A stretch of DNA of 64,000 nt from Flavobacterium daejeonense DSM 17708 (GTDB lineage Bacteria; Bacteroidota; Bacteroidia; Flavobacteriales; Flavobacteriaceae). Positions within the stretch are counted from its first letter, which is position 1. Every line of letters starts with the position of its first letter. Location of the stretch: NCBI RefSeq assembly GCF_000425425.1, contig NZ_AUDK01000016.1, positions 1-64,000 on the forward strand. The letters run 5' to 3'. The notes beneath the pieces are model-generated. The model was not told the DNA's origin. It made no database searches and saw nothing but the letters and a program-made list of their open reading frames with translations. Positions 15,852 through 24,462 of the stretch are shown here, piece after piece. The translations under genes were made by a program, and so were the position numbers.

Positions 15852-16620
15852 CGGCTTCTATTTTTTGAGTAAGTTCGATAAATTGTGCAACATTCAATTG
15901 CTCCGGACGGAGGTCAAAGATACTATCTTCTCTTAAATTATCCGATAAATTCAGCGTTTTTAAACTGTTACGTAAAGTTTTGCGGCGTTGTTGAAAAGCC
16001 GTTTTAACTACCGTAAAGAATAATTTTTCGCCACAAGGCAAACTAAAATCTTCTTTTCTGCGCATGCGCATTACTCCTGATTTTACTTTTGGCGGCGGAT
16101 TAAAAACATGTTCGCTAACTGTAAATAGATATTCAGTATCATAAAAAGCCTGAGCCAATACGGATAAAATTCCGTAAGTCTTGCTTCCTTTTTTCTCGCA
16201 AATGCGCTCCGCGACTTCTTTTTGAAACATACCCGAAAATTCAGGGATTTGCTCTTTTAATTCTAAAACCCGGAAAACAATTTGAGATGAAATGTTATAA
16301 GGGAAATTACCAATGATAGCAAATTGTTTGTTTTCAAAAACCTCGTTAATGTTGTATTTCAGGAAATCTTTAGAAATGATTTTTCCGTGTAATTTTGGAT
16401 AATGAGCATTCAAATAGTCCACCGATTCGGTGTCAATTTCAATTACATAGGTGTTAATGGGTTTGTCTAATACATATTTAGTCAAAACGCCCATTCCCGG
16501 ACCTATTTCCAGTACATCATCATATCCTTTTAGACTTAAGGTGTCGGCAATGTCTTTTGCTATACTTTCGTCTTTTAAGAAATGTTGTCCGAGGTGTTTT
16601 TTGGCTTTTACTTTATCCAT
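15841..16620 (-). CDS. rsmA: 16S rRNA adenine dimethyltransferase (KsgA)
   Basis: 259 residues, normal length. It dimethylates two adjacent adenines in the 3' terminal helix of 16S rRNA during small-subunit maturation. Motifs: [20 protein letters not shown] at the start, SAM-binding [12 protein letters not shown], acidic VIEIDTES, catalytic [14 protein letters not shown], and [16 protein letters not shown]. It starts 67 bases after DUF4286 and overlaps mgtE; loss of KsgA classically gives kasugamycin resistance. Confidence 0.96.
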   Translation of the reverse strand: MDKVKAKKHLGQHFLKDESIAKDIADTLSLKGYDDVLEIGPGMGVLTKYVLDKPINTYVIEIDTESVDYLNAHYPKLHGKIISKDFLKYNINEVFENKQFAIIGNFPYNISSQIVFRVLELKEQIPEFSGMFQKEVAERICEKKGSKTYGILSVLAQAFYDTEYLFTVSEHVFNPPPKVKSGVMRMRRKEDFSLPCGEKLFFTVVKTAFQQRRKTLRNSLKTLNLSDNLREDSIFDLRPEQLNVAQFIELTQKIEADGI

Positions 16621-16631
16621 GTTTGTTGCTT

Positions 16632-16662
16632 TTTTATACGAAAACAGAAAGAAGCTGTTTTC
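16632..16662 (-). terminator. Hairpin between DUF4286 gene and rsmA
   Basis: GAAAACAG (16640-16647) and CTGTTTTC (16655-16662) pair around a 7-base loop; on the minus strand the stem is followed by GTATAAAAAAGC, a weak tail. It could attenuate transcription into rsmA. Confidence 0.4.
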
Positions 16663-16687
16663 TTAATTTGCATTCTGAATACTAGTT

Positions 16688-16999
16688 TTAGTGTTCTGAA
16701 ATTAGCTGTAATTCCGTCTTGAAAGTGAGCATTTTTTCACCAAAAAGTTTTTGTCCTTCTGCCTGAAAAACAGCTTCGTTTTCCTGATAGAATTTTTCTA
16801 AAGTAGCCAGACTGTCGGTAGTAAACTGAGCCGAATACGTCACGCCGCCCATTTCTTCTTCAACTAAAACACGAACCAGTTTGGCATTAGTGAATTTGCC
16901 GGTTGCGAGCATTTCCGGAATGTGTTTGTGTTGCATCCAGATTATCCATTGGTCGTGAACGCTTTCGTGTATATTGGTAGTTACGTTGTAAATTATCAT
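16688..16999 (-). CDS. DUF4286 family protein
   Basis: 103 residues: MIIYNVTTNIHESVHDQWII, then WMQHKHIPEMLATGKFTNAK, and GGVTYSAQFTTDSLATLEKF. This matches DUF4286, a ferredoxin-like alpha/beta family (dimeric-barrel type) with no known activity. In Flavobacteria it commonly accompanies serS, a TPR protein and ksgA, as it does here. No signal peptide or membrane segment. Confidence 0.85.
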   Translation of the reverse strand: MIIYNVTTNIHESVHDQWIIWMQHKHIPEMLATGKFTNAKLVRVLVEEEMGGVTYSAQFTTDSLATLEKFYQENEAVFQAEGQKLFGEKMLTFKTELQLISEH

Positions 17000-17009
17000 T
17001 CTCTATTGT

Positions 17010-17053
17010 TTAATCGTTGATTTGTTTAGCCGCTTAATCGAATCAACGATTAA
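17010..17053. repeat. Intergenic inverted repeat
   Basis: TTAATCGTTGATT (17010-17022) and AATCAACGATTAA (17041-17053) are perfect 13-base arms between the TPR gene and the DUF4286 gene. There is no T-run on the minus strand, so it is as likely a repeat element as a terminator. Confidence 0.55.
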
Positions 17054-17066
17054 CCGATTAAACTTT

Positions 17067-18845
17067 TTATAAGTTTTTATCGCCTCTTAATTCCCGGAAT
17101 TTTTTTCGGGCTTCTACAAAATAAATACTATCCTGGTGATTGAATATTATTTTCTCATAGAGTGGTTTTGCCTTTTCGGGCTCGTTTAATTTTTTACTGT
17201 AAATTTCTGCCGAAAAGAACAGTGCTTCGTCGATATAAATACCGTCACTATGATGGTCAATTATGGCTTGGTATTGGCTTAAAGCCAAATTAAATTCGCC
17301 GGTTTTTTCGTAAACTTTTCCCAGTCGTAACTGAGTTACCGCTTCGATTTCGCTTCCTTTAAAGTTTTTTAAAACTAATTGAAACTGTGCAATGGCTTCC
17401 TGATTTCGGTTTTGATATAACAAATAATCGCCTTTGGCAAATGCTTTTAAAGCCGTTTGTGTCGAATCGGCAACGGTGTTGTCGTTGATCAATAAAAAAT
17501 ATTCCAGCGCATCATTGGCTATCAACTGCGTGTTAGCCGATTTTAATTCTTTAAATTGTTTTAAAGCCCAGTCAAAATCACCTTTGAAATAACTCGTTTT
17601 AGCTGCTTTCAAACTGGCTTCGTGTGCTACAGCATCATTCTTCAAATCCATTTCAATTTGTGAATAATACAACAACGCCTGATTAAATTTTTCTTCGAAA
17701 AGGAAAATATCAGCCAGTTCCATTTTGGCTTTTGCCACTTCGTAGCTGTTCAATTGCAAATCCAAAGCTCTCTTTATAATTTCTTTTCCCTGCTCCGGTT
17801 TTTTTAAATGAAAAGTCACAAAATGCGCCTGAATCAGCTGCAAAGATAAGGTAAAAGGACTTATTTCAAATTCTTTCAGTAAAGCTTCTATTTCGCCGTT
17901 GATAGCAGCGTAATCTTTGTCGGTGGCTTTGTCGATTTTGATTTGTATCAAATAGGTATGCGCCTGAACCAATAGTCCTAAATCTTTAGTGTTTTCAAGG
18001 ATGAAATTCAGAATTTCTCCGGCCACTTCCTGATTTTCTTCTTCAATAGCCAAATTAGCTAAGTTTAAAATGCCAGCCAGTGATTCCGGATTGCGCTTGT
18101 ATATGGCTTTTTCCTGAATAAAAGCTTTGGAAAATTCTTTTTGTTGGACATAAAACCAACTTAAATAGCGATTCCAAAACAAATCCTGACTTTTTTGAAC
18201 TTTTAAAATCAAGGCTTTTCGTAAAGCGTCGCTAAAGGAATTGTCGGCTTCATCGGTCATGAAACGGGATAATTGATTTTGGATTACAATCGAGTTATGA
18301 GGATTCGCATAAGCTTCGTCCAAAAAAGTACTAATCATTTTGTCGAAATTGCCCAGTTGTCCGTAAATCAGCCCTTGTTGGTAATTAAAGTTAAAATTGG
18401 GTTGGATTTCAGTGGCCGTTTGATAAGCCTTTAAGGCAAATTCTAATTGTACTTTTCGCTCAAAAGAATTTGCAATTCCGTATACTTCATTCGGGTTTTT
18501 GCGAATGCGTTCTATAGCTTGTTCATAATAATTCTGGGCTTTGCTGTCGTTTTTTTGCAACTGGCAATTATAGCCTAATTCGACTAAAAGGCTGCCCTGA
18601 TTGTATTTGGTTAGTCGGTTTTGAATGGCTTTTTCGGCCAGATCAAATTGCTGTAATTGTTGGTAACAATCAATGGTTCTCAGAAAATATTGGGTGTTTT
18701 GGGGAATGTTTTCTAACAATTCCTCATAGCCGATTTTAGCTTTTTCAAAATCACCTTTGTCGTAGTAATACTCTGCTAATTGTTCGTTTTGAGAGAAACA
18801 AATCAATGAAAAAAACAAGGCGATATGTAGAAAGAGTTTTTTCAT
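17067..18845 (-). CDS. Secreted tetratricopeptide-repeat protein
   Basis: 592 residues with a signal peptide (MKKLFLHIALFFSLICFSQ). The rest is a chain of TPR-like helical pairs: YYYDKGDFEKAKIGYEELLE at the start, LVELGYNCQLQKNDSKAQNY, and near the end LRLGKVYEKTGEFNLALSQY and AEIYSKKLNEPEKAKPLYEK. Such proteins act as scaffolds in the periplasm. It lies directly downstream of serS, separated by a 21-base perfect inverted repeat. The partner is unknown. Confidence 0.85.
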   Translation of the reverse strand: MKKLFLHIALFFSLICFSQNEQLAEYYYDKGDFEKAKIGYEELLENIPQNTQYFLRTIDCYQQLQQFDLAEKAIQNRLTKYNQGSLLVELGYNCQLQKNDSKAQNYYEQAIERIRKNPNEVYGIANSFERKVQLEFALKAYQTATEIQPNFNFNYQQGLIYGQLGNFDKMISTFLDEAYANPHNSIVIQNQLSRFMTDEADNSFSDALRKALILKVQKSQDLFWNRYLSWFYVQQKEFSKAFIQEKAIYKRNPESLAGILNLANLAIEEENQEVAGEILNFILENTKDLGLLVQAHTYLIQIKIDKATDKDYAAINGEIEALLKEFEISPFTLSLQLIQAHFVTFHLKKPEQGKEIIKRALDLQLNSYEVAKAKMELADIFLFEEKFNQALLYYSQIEMDLKNDAVAHEASLKAAKTSYFKGDFDWALKQFKELKSANTQLIANDALEYFLLINDNTVADSTQTALKAFAKGDYLLYQNRNQEAIAQFQLVLKNFKGSEIEAVTQLRLGKVYEKTGEFNLALSQYQAIIDHHSDGIYIDEALFFSAEIYSKKLNEPEKAKPLYEKIIFNHQDSIYFVEARKKFRELRGDKNL

Positions 18846-18868
18846 TATTCGATTTATTTCAAAAATAG

Positions 18869-18934
18869 TTTACCGCAAATTCGCAAATTTTATTTTTATT
18901 AAACTTAAAAAATAATTTGCGAATTTGCGGTAAA
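18869..18934. terminator. Terminator-like perfect inverted repeat after serS
   Basis: Arms at 18869-18889 and 18914-18934 are 21 bases long and perfectly complementary (core ACCGCAAATTCGCAAATT). On the minus strand the element follows the serS stop by about 12 bases. It resembles the dispersed GCAAATTCGC repeats; the missing U-run after the stem makes it a repeat with possible terminator function. Confidence 0.6.
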
Positions 18935-18945
18935 GAGAACTAAAA

Positions 18946-20217
18946 TTAGTTGATAATATCAAAACCACAGTAAGAGCGTAAAACCTCTGGAATTACAATT
19001 CCTTCCGGAGTTTGGTAGTTTTCAATAATTCCGGCTAAGACACGTGGTAATGCTAATGAACTTCCGTTTAAGGTGTGGGCCAATTGATTTTTCCCGTCCT
19101 TGCCTTTGAAACGCAATTTCAAACGATTCGCCTGAAAAGTTTCAAAGTTAGAAACCGAAGAAATCTCTAACCAACGATCTTGTGCTGTTGAGAATACTTC
19201 AAAATCGTAAGTCAATGCCGAAGTAAATCCCATGTCGCCACCGCAAAGACGCAAAATACGATAAGGTAATTTTAGTTCGTCCAAAATTCCTTTTACGTGT
19301 TCTACCATGCCGTCTAAAGCCTCGTAAGACTTTTCAGGATGCTCGACACGCACAATTTCCACTTTATCAAATTGGTGCAAACGGTTCAATCCACGTACGT
19401 GAGCGCCGTAAGAACCTGCCTCACGACGGAAACATGGTGTATAAGCCGTAGTTAAAATTGGCAATTCATTTTCGCTCAGGATTACATCTCTAAATAAATT
19501 AGTTACAGGAACCTCAGCCGTTGGGATCAAATACAAATCATCCGTTTTGTCGTGGTACATTTGGCCTTCTTTATCCGGCAATTGTCCTGTTCCGTAACCA
19601 GAAGCTTCGTTTACTAAATGTGGCACCTGAACTTCATTGTAGCCTGCAGCTGTGTTTTTGTCTAAAAAATAATTAATTAAAGCACGTTGCAAACGGGCTC
19701 CTTTTCCTTTATAAACCGGAAAACCGGCCCCGGTGATTTTATTTCCTAATTCGAAATCAATGATGTCGTATTTCTTTACCAATTCCCAGTGTGGCTGTGC
19801 GCCTTCATGTAAAACAGGCACTTCTCCCGCTTCAAAAACGTTTAAATTTTCTTCAGGTGTTTTTCCTTCCGGAACAATATCGGCAGGAAGGTTCGGTAAA
19901 GTATATAGTTTTTCGGTTAATTCAGCGGCAATGGCTTCGGCAGTTTCAGCAAGTGCTTTGCTCTTTTCTTTATTACTTACTGTTTTTTCTTTTAAGATGG
20001 CTGCTTTTGATTTTTCACCCGCTTTCATCAATTCGCCAATATCTTTGGACAATTTATTAGATTCAGCCAGAATGTTGTCTAACTCTACCTGCGTAGCACG
20101 ACGACGCTCATCAAGTTCTACCACTTCTTCCACAACTGTTTTGGCATCCAAATTTCTTTTAGCCAAAGCTTGGATTACTTTTTCCTGATTTTCTCTAATA
20201 AATGCAATTTGTAACAT
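18946..20217 (-). CDS. serS: Seryl-tRNA synthetase
   Basis: 423 residues, typical length. An N-terminal coiled-coil arm for the long variable arm of tRNA-Ser (about 1-110, KRNLDAKTVVEEVVELDERR) precedes the class II catalytic core: motif 2 TPCFRREAGSYGAHVRGLNR LHQF and motif 3 LNGSSLALPRVLAGIIENYQ. TAEVPVTNLFRD and the end PEVLRSYCGFDIIN are also characteristic. It charges tRNA-Ser in the cytoplasm. It heads the minus-strand run down to proC. Confidence 0.97.
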   Translation of the reverse strand: MLQIAFIRENQEKVIQALAKRNLDAKTVVEEVVELDERRRATQVELDNILAESNKLSKDIGELMKAGEKSKAAILKEKTVSNKEKSKALAETAEAIAAELTEKLYTLPNLPADIVPEGKTPEENLNVFEAGEVPVLHEGAQPHWELVKKYDIIDFELGNKITGAGFPVYKGKGARLQRALINYFLDKNTAAGYNEVQVPHLVNEASGYGTGQLPDKEGQMYHDKTDDLYLIPTAEVPVTNLFRDVILSENELPILTTAYTPCFRREAGSYGAHVRGLNRLHQFDKVEIVRVEHPEKSYEALDGMVEHVKGILDELKLPYRILRLCGGDMGFTSALTYDFEVFSTAQDRWLEISSVSNFETFQANRLKLRFKGKDGKNQLAHTLNGSSLALPRVLAGIIENYQTPEGIVIPEVLRSYCGFDIIN

Positions 20218-20569
20218 AGTTGGATTTTTATAACTATTCTATTTCTAATTAACGGTAGCAAATTTAAGGAAATGTTTGAGACTTATAAGACAAAGTTTTA
20301 AGGAAAAATGATATGATGACACTACAAAAAGTTATTTCGCAAAGCAACACAAAGTGAACACGGAGATTCGCTAAGTTTATCTCTGAAATTCTTAGTGTGT
20401 CTTTGTGTCGCTTTAGTGAATCTTTGTGTAATAAAAACTATTTCACAAAGGGACGCTAAAGCGACACAAAGATTCGCAAAGTATTTAAAGTTAGCCCACG
20501 GATTATACTGATTCAAACCGATATTCACTGATTTAATTTTCAAAAAAATCGTGAATCTTTGTAAAATTG
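20218..20569. repeat. Gene-free spacer filled with dispersed repeats
   Basis: This 352-base gap contains copies of CAAAG, GCGACAC and GATTCGC motifs in both orientations. A long imperfect hairpin has arms 20399-20427 and 20443-20471 (29 bases, four or five mismatches in the middle). The sequence style recurs at 48877-48927, 50877-51010 and 52190-52285. A 73-codon frame across it (20322-20543, minus) is a by-product of the repeats. The hairpin may end the upstream DUF4375 gene. Confidence 0.65.
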
Positions 20570-21121
20570 CTACTCTCTTTTAATTTCCCTTCCGGCAAGT
20601 TCTTCCAAAATAGTAAATATTTCTTCTACAGGCAGTATTTGGGTATCGGGATGGGATTTTAAAAAAGCAGCGTTCAAAGCAACCAGGTTTTCTTCTCCTG
20701 AAATTTCGGGACTAAAAAATGCGTCGTTGTTTAAAGCGTCTCTGATTGGATTTACCCCTTCCAGTTTTCCCTTTAGAAATTTAGCCAATTTAACACTACT
20801 CATCAAACTGACTTTTTTAGATTGGGTTCGAAACAATTCCAAATGTTTTTCGGCGCCAATTAACTGCAAGCCTTCTTCTATAAGTTCGTTCAACTCTTTG
20901 TCCCAACCTGAATTGTAAACAAACTGTGCAAAGTTACCCTGAGTATATTGCGAAGTATAATAATCCAGATAATAACTCATTAAAGCGTCTTCGTGAATGT
21001 TTTCATCATCGATTTTTTCCTCACGCATCAGGTTAACAATCGAAATGTTGGAATTGATTACATCCTGAGGGTTTTTGCTGTTGGCTGCCGTTTCTGAGAT
21101 TAAAATACTTCCGAATTCCAT
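20570..21121 (-). CDS. DUF4375 (DMP19-like) protein
   Basis: 183 residues from the ATG at 21121; the frame reaches nine codons further to 21148, but MEFGSILISETA looks the better start. The core MSYYLDYYTSQYTQGNFAQF then VYNSGWDKELNELIEEGLQL and GAEKHLELF matches the DMP19/DUF4375 domain, related to a DNA-mimic protein of Neisseria. A DNA-mimic role here is not shown. It is cytoplasmic by sequence and followed by the repeat-rich spacer. Confidence 0.75.
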   Translation of the reverse strand: MEFGSILISETAANSKNPQDVINSNISIVNLMREEKIDDENIHEDALMSYYLDYYTSQYTQGNFAQFVYNSGWDKELNELIEEGLQLIGAEKHLELFRTQSKKVSLMSSVKLAKFLKGKLEGVNPIRDALNNDAFFSPEISGEENLVALNAAFLKSHPDTQILPVEEIFTILEELAGREIKRE

Positions 21122-21224
21122 GAGTTTGTTTTTATAAATGGACTGCAAATTTCGGTTTTTTTACCACAGATTACTCGGATTACCGCTGATTTTTTTGAAG
21201 CGGCTATGTTGTCTAACCGCAAAT

Positions 21225-21395
21225 TTATTCAGGTGATGAATTGTTGTTGTTCTTTTGTTGATTCATTTTAGTTACTATAGCTTTCAAACGAATGGCTCTT
21301 TCTCTTTTTTCTTCCTGTATTTTCTCTTTTTTACGGTTGAGTAATTTAGTGTGTAAAGCCTTGTTTTTACCGTCTTTTTCAGGTCCTTTTGGCAT
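21225..21395 (-). CDS. 56-residue highly charged small protein
   Basis: The frame starts MPKGPEKDGKNKALHTKLLN and continues with a Lys/Arg/Glu-rich helix (RKKEKIQEEKRERAIRLKAI) to an Asn-rich end. It lies between the DUF4375 gene and the next membrane-protein gene on the same strand, fits the gap exactly and uses ATG and TAA. I do not recognise a family; the composition suggests a nucleic-acid-binding or ribosome-associated helix. Confidence 0.55.
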   Translation of the reverse strand: MPKGPEKDGKNKALHTKLLNRKKEKIQEEKRERAIRLKAIVTKMNQQKNNNNSSPE

Positions 21396-21461
21396 GGTTT
21401 AGAATTTTATATAATGTAAATATACCCAAACTAATACTAAGTACTGAATTAAAAATCCTCT

Positions 21462-21944
21462 TTATCTATCACGATAAATTTCCTCAATTACTTTAGTTAG
21501 ATCCTCTTTTTTTTGAGTGCCAACTAATAATTTTTTTCCATTTTTTAACTCAAGAGCAAGCCCTATGTTTCCTTTTGTATTATACACTGTTCCATATTTT
21601 GTAAATAATCGAATTCCATAGCCAACAAATCCATAGCTAATTACCTGAGCAGATTTCACTTCTTTCCATTCTATTTTTTTAGTAATAAAAGGGATGAATT
21701 TTATTTGTATTTCGATTTTGTTGACTTGTGTTTTCAATTTTGAAAATCTAAATAAAACCAGAATTGCAAACATTACTATTACAGCAGTAATCAATCCCGA
21801 ATCAGAAATGGGCTTGCCGCCAAAAGCTTCTCCCTGGATTATTTGTTTGTAAATTCCATAAACAGGAATTAATGCTAGTACAATTAAAAGTAGCCACAGC
21901 CACCATTGAGTAAATTTTTGTACTTCTTTGAATTCAGTTTTCAT
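21462..21944 (-). CDS. Two-span membrane protein with PH-like end, unknown
   Basis: 160 residues from the ATG at 21944; the longer frame to 22079 would begin in repeat-like DNA and is rejected. Two hydrophobic segments (about 14-33, WWLWLLLIVLALIPVYGIYK, and about 50-64, LITAVIVMFAILVLF) precede a soluble part with strands like KIEIQIKFIPFITKKIEWKE and YGTVYNTKGNIGLALELKNG, ending EEIYRDR. This resembles bacterial PH/DUF-type domains that follow membrane helices. The function is unknown. Confidence 0.7.
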   Translation of the reverse strand: MKTEFKEVQKFTQWWLWLLLIVLALIPVYGIYKQIIQGEAFGGKPISDSGLITAVIVMFAILVLFRFSKLKTQVNKIEIQIKFIPFITKKIEWKEVKSAQVISYGFVGYGIRLFTKYGTVYNTKGNIGLALELKNGKKLLVGTQKKEDLTKVIEEIYRDR

Positions 21945-22053
21945 TGTAATTAGTTTTTTAAAGCTTTTCAAATATAGTAATTTATTGTAAGAAAAACACT
22001 CTTGCAAAACATTCGTGTTCGATTTTTTAATCCCTAGTCCCGATAGCAGTAAA

Positions 22054-22087
22054 AATCTTTTTGTGCCGGTGTTCGGCACAAAAGATT
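22054..22087. repeat. Hairpin and half-palindrome upstream of metG
   Basis: An imperfect stem AATCTTTTTGTGCCG with CGGCACAAAAGATT (one bulge) sits in the divergent spacer. Just before it, at 22038-22046, TCCCGATAG is a left half of the palindrome found in metG, bioF and bioD. The hairpin may insulate the divergent genes. Confidence 0.5.
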
Positions 22088-22172
22088 ACTTTACCTAACT
22101 TTTATTTACAGCGGAGTTCAGTGAATATATTTGTAACGGATAGCGGGACATCGAAGATTCAACGAAGTTAAA

Positions 22173-22205
22173 TTGCTCCAAATAAAATTGGATTGCTTAT
22201 TTTTG
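22173..22205 (+). promoter_or_regulatory. metG promoter
   Basis: TTG at 22173-22175, a spacer of 22 bases, then TATTTTTG at 22198-22205: an exact match to the Bacteroidota TTG-(17-23)-TAnnTTTG consensus. The ATG follows 20 bases later. Confidence 0.7.
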
Positions 22206-22224
22206 CACGCAATAAAATTGAATC

Positions 22225-24297
22225 ATGATACAAAATCCAGAAAGATATACCATTACGGCGGCTTTGCCTTATACTAACGGGCCTATTCATATTGGGCATT
22301 TGGCGGGAGTTTATGTTCCTGCCGACATTTATTCGCGTTACCTGCGTTTGCAAAATCGCGATGTGTTGTTTGTATGCGGAAGCGACGAACACGGAGTTGC
22401 CATTTCTATGAAAGCCAAAAAAGAAGGCATCACTCCGCAGGAAGTAATTGACAAATACGACGGAATAATTCGTAAATCTTTTGCCGATTTTGGGATTGCA
22501 TTTGATAATTATTCGAGAACTTCTGCTAAAATTCATCATGAAACCGCTTCAGAGTATTTTAGAAAACTATATGACAATGGTGATTTTATTGAAGAAGTAA
22601 CAGAGCAATTGTATGATGCCAAAGCGAATCAGTTTTTGGCCGATCGTTTTGTAACAGGAACTTGTCCAAAATGTGGTAATGAAGAAGCTTATGGCGACCA
22701 ATGCGAAAAGTGTGGTTCGACTTTGAATGCTACCGATTTGATTAATCCAAAATCGACCATTACAGGAGAAACTCCGGTTTTGAAATCAACAAAACACTGG
22801 TTTTTACCATTAGACCGTTACGATGCTTTTTTGAGAGAATGGATTTTGGAAGGTCATAAAAACGACTGGAAACCGAATGTGTACGGTCAGGTAAAATCGT
22901 GGATTGACGGTGGATTGGAACCTCGTGCAGTAACCCGTGACTTAGACTGGGGAATTGATGTTCCGGTTGAAGGTGCCGAAGGAAAGAAATTATATGTGTG
23001 GTTTGATGCGCCAATTGGATACATTTCGTCAACCAAAGAATGGGCAGCCAGAGAAGGAAAAGAATGGGAGCCGTATTGGAAAAATGAAAGCACTAAGTTG
23101 GTTCACTTTATTGGAAAAGACAATATTGTTTTTCACTGCGTAATTTTCCCGGCGATGTTAAAGGCTGAGGGAAGTTATATTTTGCCGGATAATGTGCCTG
23201 CAAATGAGTTCCTGAATTTGGAAGGAAATAAATTATCGACTTCTAAAAACTGGGCGGTTTGGCTGCACGAATACTTGGAAGAATTCCCTAATCAACAGGA
23301 TGTATTGCGTTATGCTTTAACATCGAATGCTCCGGAAACTAAGGACAATGATTTTACCTGGAAAGATTTTCAGGCGAGAAATAACAATGAATTGGTAGCC
23401 ATTTTTGGAAATTTCATCAATCGTGTGGTGGTGTTAACGAACAAATATTACAACGGAATTGTTCCTGCACCTAATGAATTGACCGAGGTGGATGAGCAAA
23501 CCTTAGCCGAATTACAGGCTTATCCGGCGGTGATTTCAAGCTCGATTGAGCGTTACCGATTCCGTGAAGCTTTAGGCGAAATGATGAATGCAGCCCGTTT
23601 AGGAAATAAATATCTGGCTGACGAAGAGCCTTGGAAAATGATTAAGACTGATCCGGAACGCACTAAAACCCAAATGTATGTGGCTTTGCAAATTGCCGCT
23701 GCTTTGAGTACACTGTGCGAGCCTTTCCTTCCGTTTACTTCTAAGAAATTGTTGAAAATGTTAAACATCAAAATCAACAATTGGAATTTGGAATTTGAAG
23801 ATTGGAATTTATTACCAGCCGGTCACCAAATTGGAGAAGCCGAATTATTATTTGCTAAAATTGAAGACGAAGAAATCCAAAAACAAATAGACAAATTGGA
23901 AGCTACTAAAACTGCTAATCAGGCTGAAAACAAAAAAGCAGCCCCGATAGCTATCGGGACTCAAAAAGACTTAATCCAATATGAGGATTTTGCTAAAATG
24001 GATTTACGAGTTGGGACAATCATTGAAGCTGAAAAAATGCCAAAAGCCAATAAATTATTGGTATTGAAAGTTGATACCGGAATTGACGTTCGCACGATAG
24101 TTTCAGGTATTGCCGAGAGTTTCAAACCGGAAGATATTATTGGAAAAAGAGTAACTGTTTTAGCAAATTTGGCTCCAAGAGCTTTACGTGGAGTAGAAAG
24201 TCAGGGAATGATTTTGATGACTAATAATGCCGAAGGAAAATTAGTTTTCGTTAATCCGGATGCTGAAGGTGTTGGGAACGGAGAGACTATTAATTAG
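22225..24297 (+). CDS. metG: Methionyl-tRNA synthetase with C-terminal tRNA-binding domain
   Basis: 690 residues. Class I synthetase: HIGH-type motif [10 protein letters not shown] (about 19-28), zinc knuckle [20 protein letters not shown] (about 147-166), KLSTSK (KMSKS equivalent), anticodon-binding helices, then about residues 588-690 a Trbp111/EMAP-type domain ([37 protein letters not shown]). It charges initiator and elongator tRNA-Met. A linker of about 30 Lys/Ala-rich residues joins core and C-domain, and within it lies a perfect palindromic repeat (23943-23958) read as PIAIG. Confidence 0.97.
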   Translation: MIQNPERYTITAALPYTNGPIHIGHLAGVYVPADIYSRYLRLQNRDVLFVCGSDEHGVAISMKAKKEGITPQEVIDKYDGIIRKSFADFGIAFDNYSRTSAKIHHETASEYFRKLYDNGDFIEEVTEQLYDAKANQFLADRFVTGTCPKCGNEEAYGDQCEKCGSTLNATDLINPKSTITGETPVLKSTKHWFLPLDRYDAFLREWILEGHKNDWKPNVYGQVKSWIDGGLEPRAVTRDLDWGIDVPVEGAEGKKLYVWFDAPIGYISSTKEWAAREGKEWEPYWKNESTKLVHFIGKDNIVFHCVIFPAMLKAEGSYILPDNVPANEFLNLEGNKLSTSKNWAVWLHEYLEEFPNQQDVLRYALTSNAPETKDNDFTWKDFQARNNNELVAIFGNFINRVVVLTNKYYNGIVPAPNELTEVDEQTLAELQAYPAVISSSIERYRFREALGEMMNAARLGNKYLADEEPWKMIKTDPERTKTQMYVALQIAAALSTLCEPFLPFTSKKLLKMLNIKINNWNLEFEDWNLLPAGHQIGEAELLFAKIEDEEIQKQIDKLEATKTANQAENKKAAPIAIGTQKDLIQYEDFAKMDLRVGTIIEAEKMPKANKLLVLKVDTGIDVRTIVSGIAESFKPEDIIGKRVTVLANLAPRALRGVESQGMILMTNNAEGKLVFVNPDAEGVGNGETIN
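23943..23958. repeat. Palindromic repeat inside metG
   Basis: CCCGATAGCTATCGGG, a perfect 16-base palindrome, lies in frame in the linker before the C-terminal domain. The same core occurs inside bioF and bioD. The bases following it (ACTCA) are also shared with the bioF copy. Confidence 0.85.
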
Positions 24298-24462
24298 TTG
24301 CTTTAAAATTGGAATTGTTTCAATTCTAATTTCAATATAGTGTTATATAAAAATGGCTGTCTACAAAGATGGCTTTTTTTGTAGTTGTCGTTTCAAAAAA
24401 ATATTGGAAAAAATATATGACTTGACAAAAATATCTTATATTTCGTTCGAAAAATAATTACT

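Noticed and set aside
20322-20543. 73-codon frame on the minus strand between serS and the DUF4375 gene
   Set aside because: It is composed of the CAAAG/GCGAC dispersed repeats and their hairpin; composition is not protein-like.
24307-24333. Inverted repeat after metG as a terminator
   Set aside because: The stem is AT-rich with a G:T pair and no T run follows directly, so termination is uncertain; noted only as a repeat.
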